DNA of 64,000 nucleotides from Pantoea ananatis LMG 2665 (GTDB lineage: Bacteria; Pseudomonadota; Gammaproteobacteria; Enterobacterales; Enterobacteriaceae): NCBI RefSeq assembly GCF_000710035.2, contig NZ_JMJJ01000005.1, positions 620,001-684,000 on the forward strand, read 5' to 3'. This document shows, one piece after another, positions 1 to 9,309 of the stretch. A model generated the notes under the pieces. It was given only the letters and a program-made list of their open reading frames with translations, did no database searches and was not told the DNA's origin. Position numbers and translations under genes: made by a program. Positions within the stretch are counted from its first letter, which is position 1. Each line of letters begins with the position of its first letter.

Positions 1-375
1 GGATTCTGCGGACGCTTTTTCCTGTTGCGGATCGTCACCACAGGTCGCCACGATGGCAAAATAGCCGCGTCGTGAAGCTGCTGTCGCGATAGCCTCAAAC
101 AGCATCGCCGTCACCGCATCCGTCATACGCGGAACCAGAACGCCAAGCGTGCCGGTATCGCCCCTGCGCAGGCTGGAGGCAACATAATCACGCCGATAGC
201 CAAGTTCACGGGCAACCTGGCGAACCTTTTCAGCTGACGCGCTTTTTGACTGCGGAAGCCTCTCATCCAGAATTCGCGATACGGTGGAGATGCTTACGCC
301 CGCGGCATTAGCAACATCACGCATCGTTATCAGCCTTTTATCCGACTGTTCCTTTTCCTGGCTTTCCTGATCCAT
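1..375 (-). CDS. LacI-family transcriptional regulator (N-terminal part, runs off the left edge)
   Basis: The reverse-strand frame opens at ATG 375, preceded by a GGAG-like ribosome site, and is still open at base 1, giving 125 residues. About 18 residues in, there is a classical LacI helix-turn-helix (MRDVANAAGVSISTVSRIL), followed by the hinge-like segment VRQVARELGYRRDYVASSLR and the start of the periplasmic-binding-protein-like core (LGVLVPRMTDAV). Family members are dimeric or tetrameric repressors that bind a small ligand, usually a sugar or nucleoside. The gene is divergent from the MFS transporter at 850, and a palindrome typical of LacI-family operators lies between them, so it probably controls that transporter. 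The effector is unknown. Confidence 0.9.
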   Translation of the reverse strand, partial: MDQESQEKEQSDKRLITMRDVANAAGVSISTVSRILDERLPQSKSASAEKVRQVARELGYRRDYVASSLRRGDTGTLGVLVPRMTDAVTAMLFEAIATAASRRGYFAIVATCGDDPQQEKASAES

Positions 376-630
376 ATATCACTCCGAGGATTAATGTGGG
401 TGGCAAAGATCCCTCTGCAGACGGCAATACTATACAACAGACGCTATAACAACGGGATACGCCCTTAACATGCACTGCGTGGGGGCCGCATTTCTCTTTG
501 TCGTCACGCCTGAAGAATACGATTTTCAACGCTTAGGCTCTCATTGTTCTCCCCAGCCTGAGCATCCCCGTAAAGGCTATTGAAGAGAGTATGACCTGTT
601 TCACGCTTTTTCGATTGCCTGAGAGCGGAA

Positions 631-646
631 TGTGAACACGTTAACA
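631..646. promoter_or_regulatory. weak CRP-like site
   Basis: TGTGA-N6-TAACA matches the left half of the CRP consensus perfectly and the right half only partly. It lies between the divergent regulator and transporter genes, where catabolite control would be plausible. Sequence match only. Confidence 0.25.
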
Positions 647-700
647 ATTAATCAAGCCGCTTAATTGACGCAGCGGGATATTAAACCAACGATAATTCAT

Positions 701-728
701 GTGAAAACGATTGCATTAACGTTTTCAC
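701..728. promoter_or_regulatory. LacI-family operator-like palindrome
   Basis: A perfect 9-bp inverted repeat (GTGAAAACG ... CGTTTTCAC, 10-bp spacer) sits in the intergenic region between the LacI-type repressor and the MFS transporter, about 120 bp before the transporter start. AT-flanked CG half-sites of this kind are typical of LacI-family operators. Assignment to the neighbouring regulator is inference. Confidence 0.55.
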
Positions 729-849
729 ACTATCCATTTTGCACAGGTTTTATGCAACTACCGTCAGTGAGTGGCTGCAAATGCATGGCTCAGGAACGCG
801 CGTCGTCTTGCATGTTTGCCCCATATCCATCACGCAACAGGGTGTAACT

Positions 850-2232
850 ATGTCAACTCAGGTTATCGCTTGCCACGCTCATCCCGCCGACGCATCAGTA
901 TTACTGGCACGGCTTGAGCGATTGCCCATCACACGCCGGTTAATGGCGATTCGTGTTGTGGTAGGGCTGTCCACTTTTTTTGATGCCTATACCATTATTG
1001 CCATCGCGTTTGCCCTGCCACAACTGACGCAGGAATGGGGGCTTACGCCGACGTTCGTCGGTCTGATCATTGCAGCCAGCTATATTGGGCAACTGGTGGG
1101 AGCGCTCTTTTTTGGTACGCTGGCAGAAAAAATTGGCAGGATTGGTGTTTTACGTATCACCATCGTGATGTTTGTGATTATGGATGCCGCCTGCCTGTTC
1201 GCCTGGAACGGTTGGTCAATTCTGATCATTCGTTTTTTGCAGGGACTGGGCATTGGTGCTGAGGTTCCCGTTGCCAGTGCCTATATCAACGAATTTGTCG
1301 GTGCAAAGAAGCGGGGTCGGTTTTTTCTGCTTTATGAAGTGATCTTTCCAGTCGGCATGATGTGTGCTGGCCTTATCGGATTCTTTCTGGTGCCCATTTA
1401 TGGCTGGAAAATCATGTTTCTTATTGGCCTGATCCCTTCAGCTCTGGCGGCGCCTTTGCGTTGGTTTATGCCAGAGTCTCCGCGCTGGTTAGTCTCTAAA
1501 GGCCGCCATCAACAGGCTGAAAAAGTCGTTCAGTTGTTTGAAGCAGAAGCCCTTCGTCGTGGTATGTCATTACCCGAGCCTGTAATAAAACCCGTACCGG
1601 TGATGCCCGCCTCGTCCAGCGGCGTAAAGGCGCTGTTTTCAGGTATCTACAAATCCCGCACGTTTATGCTGTGGGGATTGTGGCTCACGGTTTATACCGT
1701 TAACAACGGCATGATTACCTGGTTTCCTACTATGTACAGAACCTTGTTTCATCTGCCATTAGAAACCAGCCTGGCCTATGGATGGATTACCTCTACCTGT
1801 GGCGTTATTGCCTCTGTCATTTGTGCCTTTAAGATCGATCAAGTAGGCCGTAAGCGCTGGTACACCTGGGCATTTATGCTGGCCATTATTCCGCTCATCG
1901 TGCTGTGTGTACTGGGTGCCAATACGCCATGGCAGATACTGATATTGGGCAGCATGGCCTATGCTATTTTGCAAACAATTGCCTTTTCACTTTATCTCTA
2001 TTCGGCCGAACTGTATCCGACCAGACTTCGCGCGACAGGTACTGCCTTTTCCAGCGCCTGGCTGCGCGCCGGGTCGTCTGTTGGGCCACTAATGGTGGGT
2101 TTCATTGTATCGGGATTTGGTATCCGGTTTGTTTTCATTGCGTTCGCCGTGATTGCCCTAATCGGCGGAATGATTACCCTGCTCTTCGCCATTGAAACCA
2201 AAGGGAAATCGCTTGAAGAGTTATCGCCCTAG
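850..2232 (+). CDS. MFS transporter (metabolite:proton symporter type)
   Basis: 460-residue major facilitator with about 12 hydrophobic segments. The loop 2-3 signature reads GTLAEKIGRIG, and the second-half counterpart is FKIDQVGRKRW. The segment PESPRWLVSKGR and the late motif YSAELYPTRLRATG are shared by the sugar-porter/NiaP-like group of inner-membrane proton symporters. The frame is open upstream to 739, but ATG 850 gives the expected length and removes an uncharacteristic leader. The gene is divergent from a LacI-type repressor, so expression is probably induced by its substrate. The substrate cannot be read from the sequence; sugars, aromatic acids and nicotinate-like compounds are all carried by relatives. 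Confidence 0.85.
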   Translation: MSTQVIACHAHPADASVLLARLERLPITRRLMAIRVVVGLSTFFDAYTIIAIAFALPQLTQEWGLTPTFVGLIIAASYIGQLVGALFFGTLAEKIGRIGVLRITIVMFVIMDAACLFAWNGWSILIIRFLQGLGIGAEVPVASAYINEFVGAKKRGRFFLLYEVIFPVGMMCAGLIGFFLVPIYGWKIMFLIGLIPSALAAPLRWFMPESPRWLVSKGRHQQAEKVVQLFEAEALRRGMSLPEPVIKPVPVMPASSSGVKALFSGIYKSRTFMLWGLWLTVYTVNNGMITWFPTMYRTLFHLPLETSLAYGWITSTCGVIASVICAFKIDQVGRKRWYTWAFMLAIIPLIVLCVLGANTPWQILILGSMAYAILQTIAFSLYLYSAELYPTRLRATGTAFSSAWLRAGSSVGPLMVGFIVSGFGIRFVFIAFAVIALIGGMITLLFAIETKGKSLEELSP

Positions 2233-2544
2233 CCAGGCAAAATTACGGTGCTAATCAGGTGAGACCGATAGCCATCATCTGACGGGTCTTTCTCTGGCTC
2301 GTCAGATTTGCTTTGAAAAACAAAATGTTACCGACTCTGGACGGCGAATCTGGCGTTGAGTCTTGCCGTTTACCGTCCGGGCGTACGCTGAAGTCGGCTG
2401 GACGCAATGAAGTGAACGCTCCGTTTCTCGCTATTTAAACTCTGAATGGTGGAGCTTAAAACAAGGACGATTAAAGCGTACCTGACAAACGCTATGGCAA
2501 AGATGGAGGGTAATGCGCAAGAGCACAGTTCAAAAGTGATGAAC
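2233..2544. other. intergenic gap
   Basis: About 310 bases between convergent genes. The dyad around 2276-2310 (CATCTGACGGG ... CTCGTCAGATT) could form a transcript end. Nothing else is supported; the short frame starting at 2446 has no ribosome site. Confidence 0.3.
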
Positions 2545-3195
2545 TTAAGAATCGGTTATAGAAGGAGAATCTGCAGGATTATCTATAAAATGATATTGTA
2601 CCGTTGCATCGTGATATCCCCACAAAGCGCCAGCAATAATCGTTATGAGAAGAGTCCCCAGCAACACTGATTTTTTTGAGCGTTCCCTGACCTCATAATC
2701 AAAATAGAGCATGCTAAATGCCGTTACCATACACTGGTATGCGAGTGTTAAGAAATATCTCGTGAAACTTATACCATGCTGATAGGGCGGCACCCAATCC
2801 GCTCCGACAAAACTAAAATCGGTGGGCGTCAGGTAATCATAGCTATACCAGGTCACAATCGTAACCAACGGCGTCGCAAGGGCGACGAATAAACAGGAAC
2901 GGCGACCAAATGCTGGATACAGTTTTCGCAGCATAATTACCTGAATAGCCTGTGAGAGTGAAAATACAATAAAGACGCCAATTATCGCTATAAAACCCAT
3001 TATTAATGGAAAAATTTCCATCATAGAAACAGCATTACTTTTGCTTCTGTGTGGATTTCCATGGATAAAATCAGTGAATATCAATGAGACAATAATCGAT
3101 ACTGCCTCTGAAAGGGCCACAAAAATTCCCAACCAAATCAGACTCTTGATAAAAAATTGTCCATACGCGTAAGTGTCTCCATTCATTCTTTCCAT
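2545..3195 (-). CDS. hypothetical multi-pass membrane protein
   Basis: 216 residues with about five hydrophobic helices (for example IFVALSEAVSIIVSLIF and MGFIAIIGVFIVFSLS) and polar connecting loops, so probably an inner-membrane protein. I recognise no family motif. ATG 3195 follows AGGTGG very closely; ATG 3186 is an alternative at better spacing. It is monocistronic and convergent with the MFS gene. I cannot assign a function. Confidence 0.6.
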   Translation of the reverse strand: MERMNGDTYAYGQFFIKSLIWLGIFVALSEAVSIIVSLIFTDFIHGNPHRSKSNAVSMMEIFPLIMGFIAIIGVFIVFSLSQAIQVIMLRKLYPAFGRRSCLFVALATPLVTIVTWYSYDYLTPTDFSFVGADWVPPYQHGISFTRYFLTLAYQCMVTAFSMLYFDYEVRERSKKSVLLGTLLITIIAGALWGYHDATVQYHFIDNPADSPSITDS

Positions 3196-3451
3196 GAACC
3201 ACCTATAAACAGAACGCCGCGGCTTCAGGGCGTTATAGAATCAAATCTGAAGATTGGCCAGATCTAACGACTCAGAATCAAACGAAGGTACATCCCGTTT
3301 AACAGGAAATCTCAGGATGTTCTGACCAGGTTGGTTTTTTTAAGATCACTGACTCAGGTATACAGAAAAGGTATTGCTTTATACATTAACAGTAATTCAA
3401 CACATCGTTAAATCAGCGCTATCGCTTGTGCGTTACAGCGAAGCATTAAGC

Positions 3452-3736
3452 TCACTGCTCATCGTTTTGCACAACTGAAATTCCTGGCGTTGTCGCTCTC
3501 TCCAAATCACCAAGCCAGAATATTGCCTGCTCGCGATTATCGCCACACATCGCAGTACTCGGCTGTAGCGAGCCACAGACGCGAGGACGGTCAGGATGAC
3601 CGAAAATTTTGCACCGCATGTTTTCATCGAGCTGAACACACTTATGGCCAGCTGGCTTCCCGTCGGGCATACCAGGTATGGGTGAAGAAATGCTGGGTGC
3701 AATACAACATGCACCACAGCCTGAACGGCATTCCAT
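3452..3736 (-). CDS. yeiW: YkgJ-family cysteine-cluster protein YeiW
   Basis: 94 residues starting [11 protein letters not shown], with further cysteines in [23 protein letters not shown] and TAMCGD. The N-terminal C-x3-C-x2-CC cluster and these later cysteines are the hallmark of the YkgJ/UPF0153 family, presumed to bind zinc or an iron-sulfur centre; the biochemical role is not established. It lies next to the EF-P-like gene, as yeiW does in E. coli, which supports the symbol. A longer overlapping frame on the same strand (3433-3828) is a shadow. Confidence 0.85.
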   Translation of the reverse strand: MECRSGCGACCIAPSISSPIPGMPDGKPAGHKCVQLDENMRCKIFGHPDRPRVCGSLQPSTAMCGDNREQAIFWLGDLERATTPGISVVQNDEQ

Positions 3737-4019
3737 CTTGAATTTCTCTGTATAGTGTCAAAGGTGGACGATAGCAGAACGCTTAAAGCGTCGAAATCCC
3801 TTGCCGCGTAAAAATTTTTTCCTGCCACGGCTAACGTGCTTTCGCAAGAAGCGCGATGCCCAGAGAGCGAGAGGCTTGAGTCACTTCATCCTGCCTGAAG
3901 ATAAACGCCCGCCTGCACTGCCACTGATCCGCGACCACAAAATTTTTCGCGCTATCTTGCCTGTTCACGACCGCGCGAGTAACGTTGCGCGCACTATTAC
4001 TCTGCAAGTGAGAACAGCA

Positions 4020-4592
4020 ATGCCAAAGGCGAATGAAATCAAAAAAGGAATGGCCGTTACCCACAATGGAAAACTGCTGCTGGTAAAGGATATTGATGTC
4101 CAGAGCCCCAGCGCGCGCGGTGCGGCAACGCTTTATAAAATGCGTTTTACCGATGTTCGCACCGGTATGAAGGTGGAAGAACGCTTTAAGGGCGACGAGA
4201 TCATTGAGGCCATCTCCCTGAGCCGCCGCAGCGTTACCTTCTCCTATATTGATGGTGATGAATACGTCTTTATGGACGACGAAGATTACACGCCCTATTC
4301 CTTTAAAAAAGCGCAAATAGAAGAAGAGCTGCTGTTCATCCCGGAAGGTGGCATTCCCGGCATTCAGGTACTCACGATGGATGGCCAGGTGCTGGCGCTT
4401 GAGCTGCCACAAACGGTGGACATGGATATTGTGGATACTTCACCCGGTATCAAAGGCGCATCGGCCAGTGCCCGCACTAAGCCGGCGGGAATGTCTACCG
4501 GTTTGATCATTCAGGTTCCCGAGTACCTCAGCAACGGCGATCGCATTCGCATCCATGTTGCCGAGCGTCGCTATATGGGACGTGCCGACTGA
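4020..4592 (+). CDS. efpL: elongation factor P-like protein YeiP (EfpL)
   Basis: 190 residues from ATG 4020, beginning [13 protein letters not shown], with the three-domain EF-P layout: KOW-like N-terminal domain, then two OB-fold domains ending in the EF-P C-terminal signature ([15 protein letters not shown]). The tip of the first-domain loop reads SPSARGA with Arg33, not the modified Lys or Arg loop of canonical EF-P, which separates YeiP from EF-P. EF-P relatives enter the ribosomal E site and help relieve polyproline stalling. The longer frame from 3801 is an artificial extension; 190 residues is the usual length. It lies between yeiW and yeiR, as in E. coli. Confidence 0.93.
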   Translation: MPKANEIKKGMAVTHNGKLLLVKDIDVQSPSARGAATLYKMRFTDVRTGMKVEERFKGDEIIEAISLSRRSVTFSYIDGDEYVFMDDEDYTPYSFKKAQIEEELLFIPEGGIPGIQVLTMDGQVLALELPQTVDMDIVDTSPGIKGASASARTKPAGMSTGLIIQVPEYLSNGDRIRIHVAERRYMGRAD

Positions 4593-4623
4593 TAACGCGC
4601 GCTGTACGCCGGGTTGACAGGTA

Positions 4624-4640
4624 GTGTTATATTATAACAC
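4624..4640. promoter_or_regulatory. Zur-box-like palindrome upstream of yeiR
   Basis: GTGTTATATTATAACAC is a perfect 8-bp inverted repeat around one central base, centred 38 bp before the yeiR start. It closely resembles the GTTATA-N-TATAAC core of enterobacterial Zur operators. A TTGACA hexamer at 4614-4619 overlaps its left side. Zinc-dependent repression of the downstream zinc GTPase would make sense; this rests on motif resemblance. Confidence 0.65.
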
Positions 4641-4669
4641 CACCCTCTTTCTCTACAGGAGTCACTGGC

Positions 4670-5647
4670 ATGACACGCGTTAACCTTCTCACCGGATTTT
4701 TAGGCAGCGGAAAAACCACCACGCTGCTTCATCTGCTGGCGCACAAGCCCCAGAATGAAAACTGGGCTGTGCTGGTCAATGAATTCGGTGAGATTGGTAT
4801 TGATGGCGCGTTACTGGCCAACCGTGGCGCGACGTTAAAGGAGATCCCCGGCGGCTGCATGTGTTGCGTTAATGGGCTGCCCATGCAGGTCGGGCTAAAC
4901 AGGCTGCTTCAACAAAACAAGCCCGACCGCCTGCTGATTGAGCCCACGGGCCTGGGCCATCCACGCCAGCTGCTACAGATGCTGACGTCGTCTGTTTATC
5001 AACCCTGGATCGAACTGCAGGCCACGCTAACCCTGCTGGACGCCCGCCAGCTAGCCGACGGGCGTGTAACGGAAAATGAAAACTTTCGCGATCAGCTGGC
5101 CGCGGCCGACATTATTGTCGGCAATAAACGCGACTGCTGGCGCGAGGCCGATCGGCAGCGCCTCCAGGCGTGGCTTGCCGCCCATCAGGACGATCGTGAA
5201 TTTGTTACTGCCGAGTTCGGTCAGATTCCCCTGGCGTTACTTGACAGTCCGCGCGGGAAACCGCGCGCCCTTCCGCATCCGGTCCACCATCATCACGCTG
5301 CGGCCCCGGGCAGCGGTATCGCAGCCTTGCGACTCGACGGGCGCGCGTCATGGCGTCGGGCGGTGAATGAGGGTCAGGGTTATGTCGCCTGCGGCTGGAT
5401 TTTTGACCACGAAACGGTGTTTGATAGCCTTCCTTTGCTGGAATGGGCGCGGCTTGCCCCCGTCGATCGGGTTAAAGGCGTGCTGCGCATCCCCGAAGGA
5501 TGCGTCAGCATTAACCGTCAGGGAGAAGACGTGCATGTTGAAATTCTCGCCGCAACCCCACCTGACAGTCGCATTGAGATGATTCATTCCTCATCTGCCG
5601 ACTGGAATAGTTTACAATCTGCTTTGTTGAGGTTTCGTTTAAGCTGA
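4670..5647 (+). CDS. yeiR: zinc-binding GTPase YeiR (COG0523 / CobW-like metallochaperone)
   Basis: 325-residue G3E-family GTPase. Walker A is GFLGSGKTT (about residues 9-17), the family metal motif is GGCMCC (about 61-66), and the G4-like motif is GNKRD. A short His-rich stretch (HPVHHHHAAAPG, about 204-215) can bind metal, and a CobW C-terminal domain follows. COG0523 proteins couple GTP hydrolysis to transfer or storage of zinc or other metals; E. coli YeiR is a zinc-binding GTPase. A Zur-like operator precedes it, fitting zinc-starvation induction. Confidence 0.92.
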   Translation: MTRVNLLTGFLGSGKTTTLLHLLAHKPQNENWAVLVNEFGEIGIDGALLANRGATLKEIPGGCMCCVNGLPMQVGLNRLLQQNKPDRLLIEPTGLGHPRQLLQMLTSSVYQPWIELQATLTLLDARQLADGRVTENENFRDQLAAADIIVGNKRDCWREADRQRLQAWLAAHQDDREFVTAEFGQIPLALLDSPRGKPRALPHPVHHHHAAAPGSGIAALRLDGRASWRRAVNEGQGYVACGWIFDHETVFDSLPLLEWARLAPVDRVKGVLRIPEGCVSINRQGEDVHVEILAATPPDSRIEMIHSSSADWNSLQSALLRFRLS

Positions 5648-5688
5648 CAGGATTAAGGTCGGCGGTTATTTTTTACTAGGGCAGAATT

Positions 5689-6390
5689 ATGCACGCAACA
5701 CGCCTTGTCACCATCCTGTTGCTTAACGCGCTGGGACTGGTGCTGTTTTTTTCATGGTATTTACCGCCCCATCACGGGTTTTGGTTTGATATCGATAAAG
5801 GGATTTTCTTCGCGTTTAATAATGAAATTGTGGATCACCCAGGCTTTGCCCTGCTGGTCGCCATCACTAACTTTCGCGGTTTTGACGCCGTGTCGTTGCT
5901 GGCGATGGGGTTACTCTATCTGTGGCTGTGGCGGCGGGAAACGCCTGCGGGCCGCCGTCGTATGTTTGCCATTGGCATTACGATGTTGCTGACAGCGGTC
6001 GTTTTGAACCAGGCGGGTCATTTGATCCCGGAAAAACACGCCAGCCCGACGCTGTTCTTTGAGAACGTTCACCGCGTCAGTGAGTTAACGGGTATCCCAG
6101 CCAAAGATGCGTCAAGCGACAGTTTTCCAGGCGATCATGGCATGATGCTCATTATCTTTGCAGCATTCATGTGGCGTTATTTCGGCTTCCGTACGTTTTT
6201 AGTGGGTGTTGTCATTGTGGGGCTGTTCTCGCTGCCACGCGTCATGGCAGGCGCGCACTGGTTTAGCGATATTGCAGTCGGATCGCTTTCCGTGGCGTTA
6301 GTGGGATTAAGCTGGTGGCTATTAACGCCGGCAAGTGATTATCTGGTTAATTGGTTTTATCACAAATTACCGGGTAAAAATAAACCCTAA
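5689..6390 (+). CDS. lpxT: Kdo2-lipid A phosphotransferase LpxT (YeiU)
   Basis: 233-residue PAP2-superfamily membrane enzyme with about six membrane helices. The phosphatase-type motifs SDSFPGDHG and RVMAGAHWFSD are intact, carrying the catalytic histidines and arginine. LpxT transfers a phosphate from undecaprenyl pyrophosphate to the 1-position of lipid A on the periplasmic face, making the 1-diphosphate form and recycling the carrier lipid. It lies 41 bp after yeiR in the E. coli order, and its length matches. Confidence 0.92.
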   Translation: MHATRLVTILLLNALGLVLFFSWYLPPHHGFWFDIDKGIFFAFNNEIVDHPGFALLVAITNFRGFDAVSLLAMGLLYLWLWRRETPAGRRRMFAIGITMLLTAVVLNQAGHLIPEKHASPTLFFENVHRVSELTGIPAKDASSDSFPGDHGMMLIIFAAFMWRYFGFRTFLVGVVIVGLFSLPRVMAGAHWFSDIAVGSLSVALVGLSWWLLTPASDYLVNWFYHKLPGKNKP

Positions 6391-6405
6391 TAGTAATTAA
6401 TTAGC

Positions 6406-6441
6406 GAGGGCGGAATTATGATTAAATTATAACCCGCCCTC
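6406..6441 (+). terminator. hairpin after lpxT
   Basis: Inverted repeat GAGGGCGG ... CCGCCCTC with additional AT pairing inside the loop, starting 16 bp after the lpxT stop. There is no long T tract, so it may act as an inefficient terminator or an mRNA 3'-end stabiliser. Confidence 0.5.
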
Positions 6442-6905
6442 ACTTATAAAAAACCTATGGAAATAATTAGCAAGCTAACCAAAAAAACATCCGAACCCGA
6501 TGATAATGCAGGACTTCTCTTCAGCCTTCGGCGATAGTTACTCTGCAGACCTTCTCCCAGCCCGCACTAAGCCTGGAATTAGCGCCAGATCACCCCTTTC
6601 ATCCTGTTATCACCTTGAATAACTGTTGATAAAGTGAACAAGTTATTTAAGTTTGATAAGTATCAAAAAAACCTATCAGAATTTGATTAAAAGCGCTCGC
6701 CACGGCCTCTGGAATCGGTTAATCTCGGTCGCAGTGAGAAAAGAAGACGCGGTATTAAGCATTCTTTAATAGATAAAATGTGGTGATTTACACATTTTTA
6801 TAATTAAAGCATTGTCTTGTTCTGACTGGCTTATTAATCTCATTCCGTTTTGTCATCTGGCTGGCGACAATCTTGTCGTAAGGACTTCGAAGGAAAACCC
6901 GAATA
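6442..6905. other. intergenic region upstream of mepS
   Basis: About 460 AT-rich bases before mepS. They presumably hold the mepS promoter and a long 5' leader, since the gap is much longer than other gaps in this block. I see no convincing ORF, and no conserved RNA that I can name. Confidence 0.4.
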
Positions 6906-7475
6906 ATGGTCAAGTCTCAACCAATACTGAGATATATCTGGCGGATTGCGCCCGCTCTGGCGCTGGCAACTCTCCTCTCAGCTTGTAGCAGTACCCATAA
7001 CACCGTTAAAAACGAGAATCATGAAGTTAACAACCAGAATGGTTTTTTACTTCAAGCGTCTCAGGATGAGTTCGAAGAGATGGTGCGCAACGTTGATGTT
7101 AAGACGCGCATCATGGATCAATACGCGAGCTGGAAAGGTGTTCGTTACCGTCTTGGCGGTGATACCAAGCGTGGTATTGATTGTTCCGCTTTCGTTCAGC
7201 GTACGTTCCGCGAACAGTTTGGTCTGGATCTTCCTCGCTCAACGTCCGAACAGCAGGGAACGGGAAAAGAGATTTCTCGCAGCAGACTGCGACCGGGTGA
7301 CTTAGTTCTCTTCCGTGCTGGCTCAACGGGCCGTCATGTCGGTATCTACCTCGGCAATGACAACTTTGTTCATGCTTCGACCAGCAGCGGTGTCATGATC
7401 TCCAGCCTTAATGAAGATTACTGGAAAAAACGTTATCGCGAAGCGCGGCGGGTCTTAAGTCGCAACCCGAGCTAA
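6906..7475 (+). CDS. mepS: murein DD-endopeptidase MepS (Spr), NlpC/P60 lipoprotein
   Basis: 189 residues. The signal peptide ends in the lipobox LSAC (Cys27), giving an outer-membrane lipoprotein. The NlpC/P60 fold carries the catalytic triad Cys93 (IDCSAF), His144 (GRHVGIYLG) and His156 (FVHAST). MepS cleaves D-Ala-mDAP crosslinks so that new murein strands can be inserted; in E. coli it is kept low by the NlpI-Prc protease. It has its own leader and a strong terminator. Confidence 0.95.
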   Translation: MVKSQPILRYIWRIAPALALATLLSACSSTHNTVKNENHEVNNQNGFLLQASQDEFEEMVRNVDVKTRIMDQYASWKGVRYRLGGDTKRGIDCSAFVQRTFREQFGLDLPRSTSEQQGTGKEISRSRLRPGDLVLFRAGSTGRHVGIYLGNDNFVHASTSSGVMISSLNEDYWKKRYREARRVLSRNPS

Positions 7476-7513
7476 TGCAGCTCCCGAATGTCCTCTCAGC
7501 CAGAGAAAAACAG

Positions 7514-7540
7514 AACGCTGCCCAGGCAGCGTTTTTTTTT
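7514..7540 (+). terminator. Rho-independent terminator of mepS
   Basis: The GC-rich hairpin AACGCTGCC/GGCAGCGTT is followed directly by a run of T residues, 38 bp after the mepS stop. Confidence 0.9.
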
Positions 7541-7681
7541 AATCCCTCGAATCCCCCTAAAAATACTTGTTTATCAAAATAATAACGAGACATTATTAAC
7601 AGACTCGTTATATTCTCAGACGCAAATATTCGGGCGATTGCGCACCAGTAAGTTTTATATTTTGATCAGGGGAAGCACTTC

Positions 7682-9244
7682 ATGCCATTGTCGCGGGCGC
7701 TGATACGCCAGGCAACTTATCCTCGTCAAATCGCGTGGAATAGCGCGATTATTGGCAGTCTGTTTTTTTTGTTGTTAACCTCTGTTTTGCTCATCGAAAC
7801 CCAACATCGTCGGGAAAGCCAACATAAACAGTTGCTCATCGACAGTAGTAACGACTTTCAACGTAGCGTCCAGACGCTTATTTCGGACACGCTTTCCCCC
7901 CTGCTTCCGTTCGTTCAGTCAGAATGCTATATCGGTAATCATGAGTTAACCGCGCGAGCCGCGTTTGCCGGCGACATACGCGCCATTATTTTAGTTAAAG
8001 ACGGCAACGCGTTTTGCTCTTCCGCAACCGGAAGCTTTTTTCAGCCGCTCAGCGCGCTCTCAGCCCGAACGGATAGCACACGTGACAGGGACATTCGGTT
8101 GTTGCCGGGTACGCCGATGCAGCCGACAAAGCCGGTGCTGGCCATCTGGATTAAGCAGCCCGGCACCCTTCAGTCCGGCATTTTTACGACATTGAATCTG
8201 AGCCTGGCAACGTATCAGCTAAAAGCGTCTTCTTACCCCGAAATCACCGGGATTGCCTTACTCGCCCATAAAACTGCCATGACCAGTTGGCAGCCAACGC
8301 TGGTACGAAATCGTCAACTCCCGCCGCCGCTAATGCAAACGCCCCTGGAAGGCCTTCCTTTCCAGTTTGCTTTCTACGGTTCAACGCTGTCAGCAAGTGA
8401 CTATCAGACCATCATGCTGAGCAGCCTGCTGATTTCATTAATCGCCAGTTGTGCCTTTTGGTTTTTGCTGACCCGCTTTCAGCGGCCAGGCAAAGAGATC
8501 ACCCTGGGTATCCGACGAGGGGAATTTCATGTCGAGTATCAGCCTTTAGTTTCGGCCCAGGATGGCAAATCTTATAGTATGGAGGCACTGCTACGCTGGA
8601 CACATCCTTCGGGTGAAACGGTCCCACCCGATATTTTTATCAGCTATGCTGAAGCACAACGCCAAATCGTCCCCCTGACCCGACACCTGTTTGAACTGGT
8701 CGCCCGCGATGCACATCAACTCCGTGATAGCCTGCCCAAAGGAACCTGCATCAGCGTAAATATTTCCCCTCTGCATCTCAGCGCCTGCAGTTTTCGTGAC
8801 GATGTCCTGTACTGGCAGGACAATATGCCTCACGATCATTTTCTGTATGTTTTTGAAATTACCGAGCGCGCAGTCGTCGAGAACGCGAATGCGGCCGAAC
8901 TGTTTCACTGGCTACAACAGCGAGGCATTAAAATCGCGGTTGATGATTTTGGGACCGGGCACAGTGCATTAATCTATCTTGAGAAGTACCATTTTGATTA
9001 CCTGAAAATCGATCGTGGATTTGTGCAAAGTATCGGAACGGAAACGATCACTTCGCCGGTGCTGGATACGGTGTTACAACTGGCTAAACGGCTCAATCTG
9101 ATGAGCGTGGCCGAGGGCGTTGAAACCGACGAACAGGCCAGTTGGTTGATCGACCGCGGCGTCACCTATTTACAGGGCTATTTTTATAGCCGTCCGTTAC
9201 GCCCGGAGCAGATCAAAGACTATTTTCAGCGTCAAAACAGGTAA
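7682..9244 (+). CDS. pdeN: cyclic-di-GMP phosphodiesterase PdeN (Rtn), CSS-EAL protein
   Basis: 520 residues: N-terminal membrane helix (about 20-40), periplasmic CSS-motif sensor domain with the CSS triplet in NAFCSSATGS (about 110-120) and a partner cysteine earlier (SECYIG), a second membrane helix (about 240-260), then a cytoplasmic EAL domain. The EAL residues are complete: MEALLRW, DDFGTGHSAL and AEGVET, consistent with hydrolysis of c-di-GMP to pGpG. CSS domains sense the periplasmic redox state through the disulfide. It lies between mepS and yejA, as rtn does in E. coli. Confidence 0.92.
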   Translation: MPLSRALIRQATYPRQIAWNSAIIGSLFFLLLTSVLLIETQHRRESQHKQLLIDSSNDFQRSVQTLISDTLSPLLPFVQSECYIGNHELTARAAFAGDIRAIILVKDGNAFCSSATGSFFQPLSALSARTDSTRDRDIRLLPGTPMQPTKPVLAIWIKQPGTLQSGIFTTLNLSLATYQLKASSYPEITGIALLAHKTAMTSWQPTLVRNRQLPPPLMQTPLEGLPFQFAFYGSTLSASDYQTIMLSSLLISLIASCAFWFLLTRFQRPGKEITLGIRRGEFHVEYQPLVSAQDGKSYSMEALLRWTHPSGETVPPDIFISYAEAQRQIVPLTRHLFELVARDAHQLRDSLPKGTCISVNISPLHLSACSFRDDVLYWQDNMPHDHFLYVFEITERAVVENANAAELFHWLQQRGIKIAVDDFGTGHSALIYLEKYHFDYLKIDRGFVQSIGTETITSPVLDTVLQLAKRLNLMSVAEGVETDEQASWLIDRGVTYLQGYFYSRPLRPEQIKDYFQRQNR

Positions 9245-9309
9245 CCCATGCTTTAATTGCCGTAGATTATCGCTGCGGTGCAAGACACTCACAGGAGAGA
9301 ACATCCCTT

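Larger units (their letters stand above)
376..849. other. divergent regulatory region
   Basis: Non-coding gap between the LacI-type regulator and the MFS gene. It holds the palindrome at 701-728 and the weak CRP-like site at 631. Open frames here are short and lack ribosome sites; I see no RNA gene. Confidence 0.5.

Noticed and set aside
3801..4019. N-terminal extension of the EF-P-like gene
   Set aside because: The family length and N-terminus fit ATG 4020; the extension has unrelated composition.
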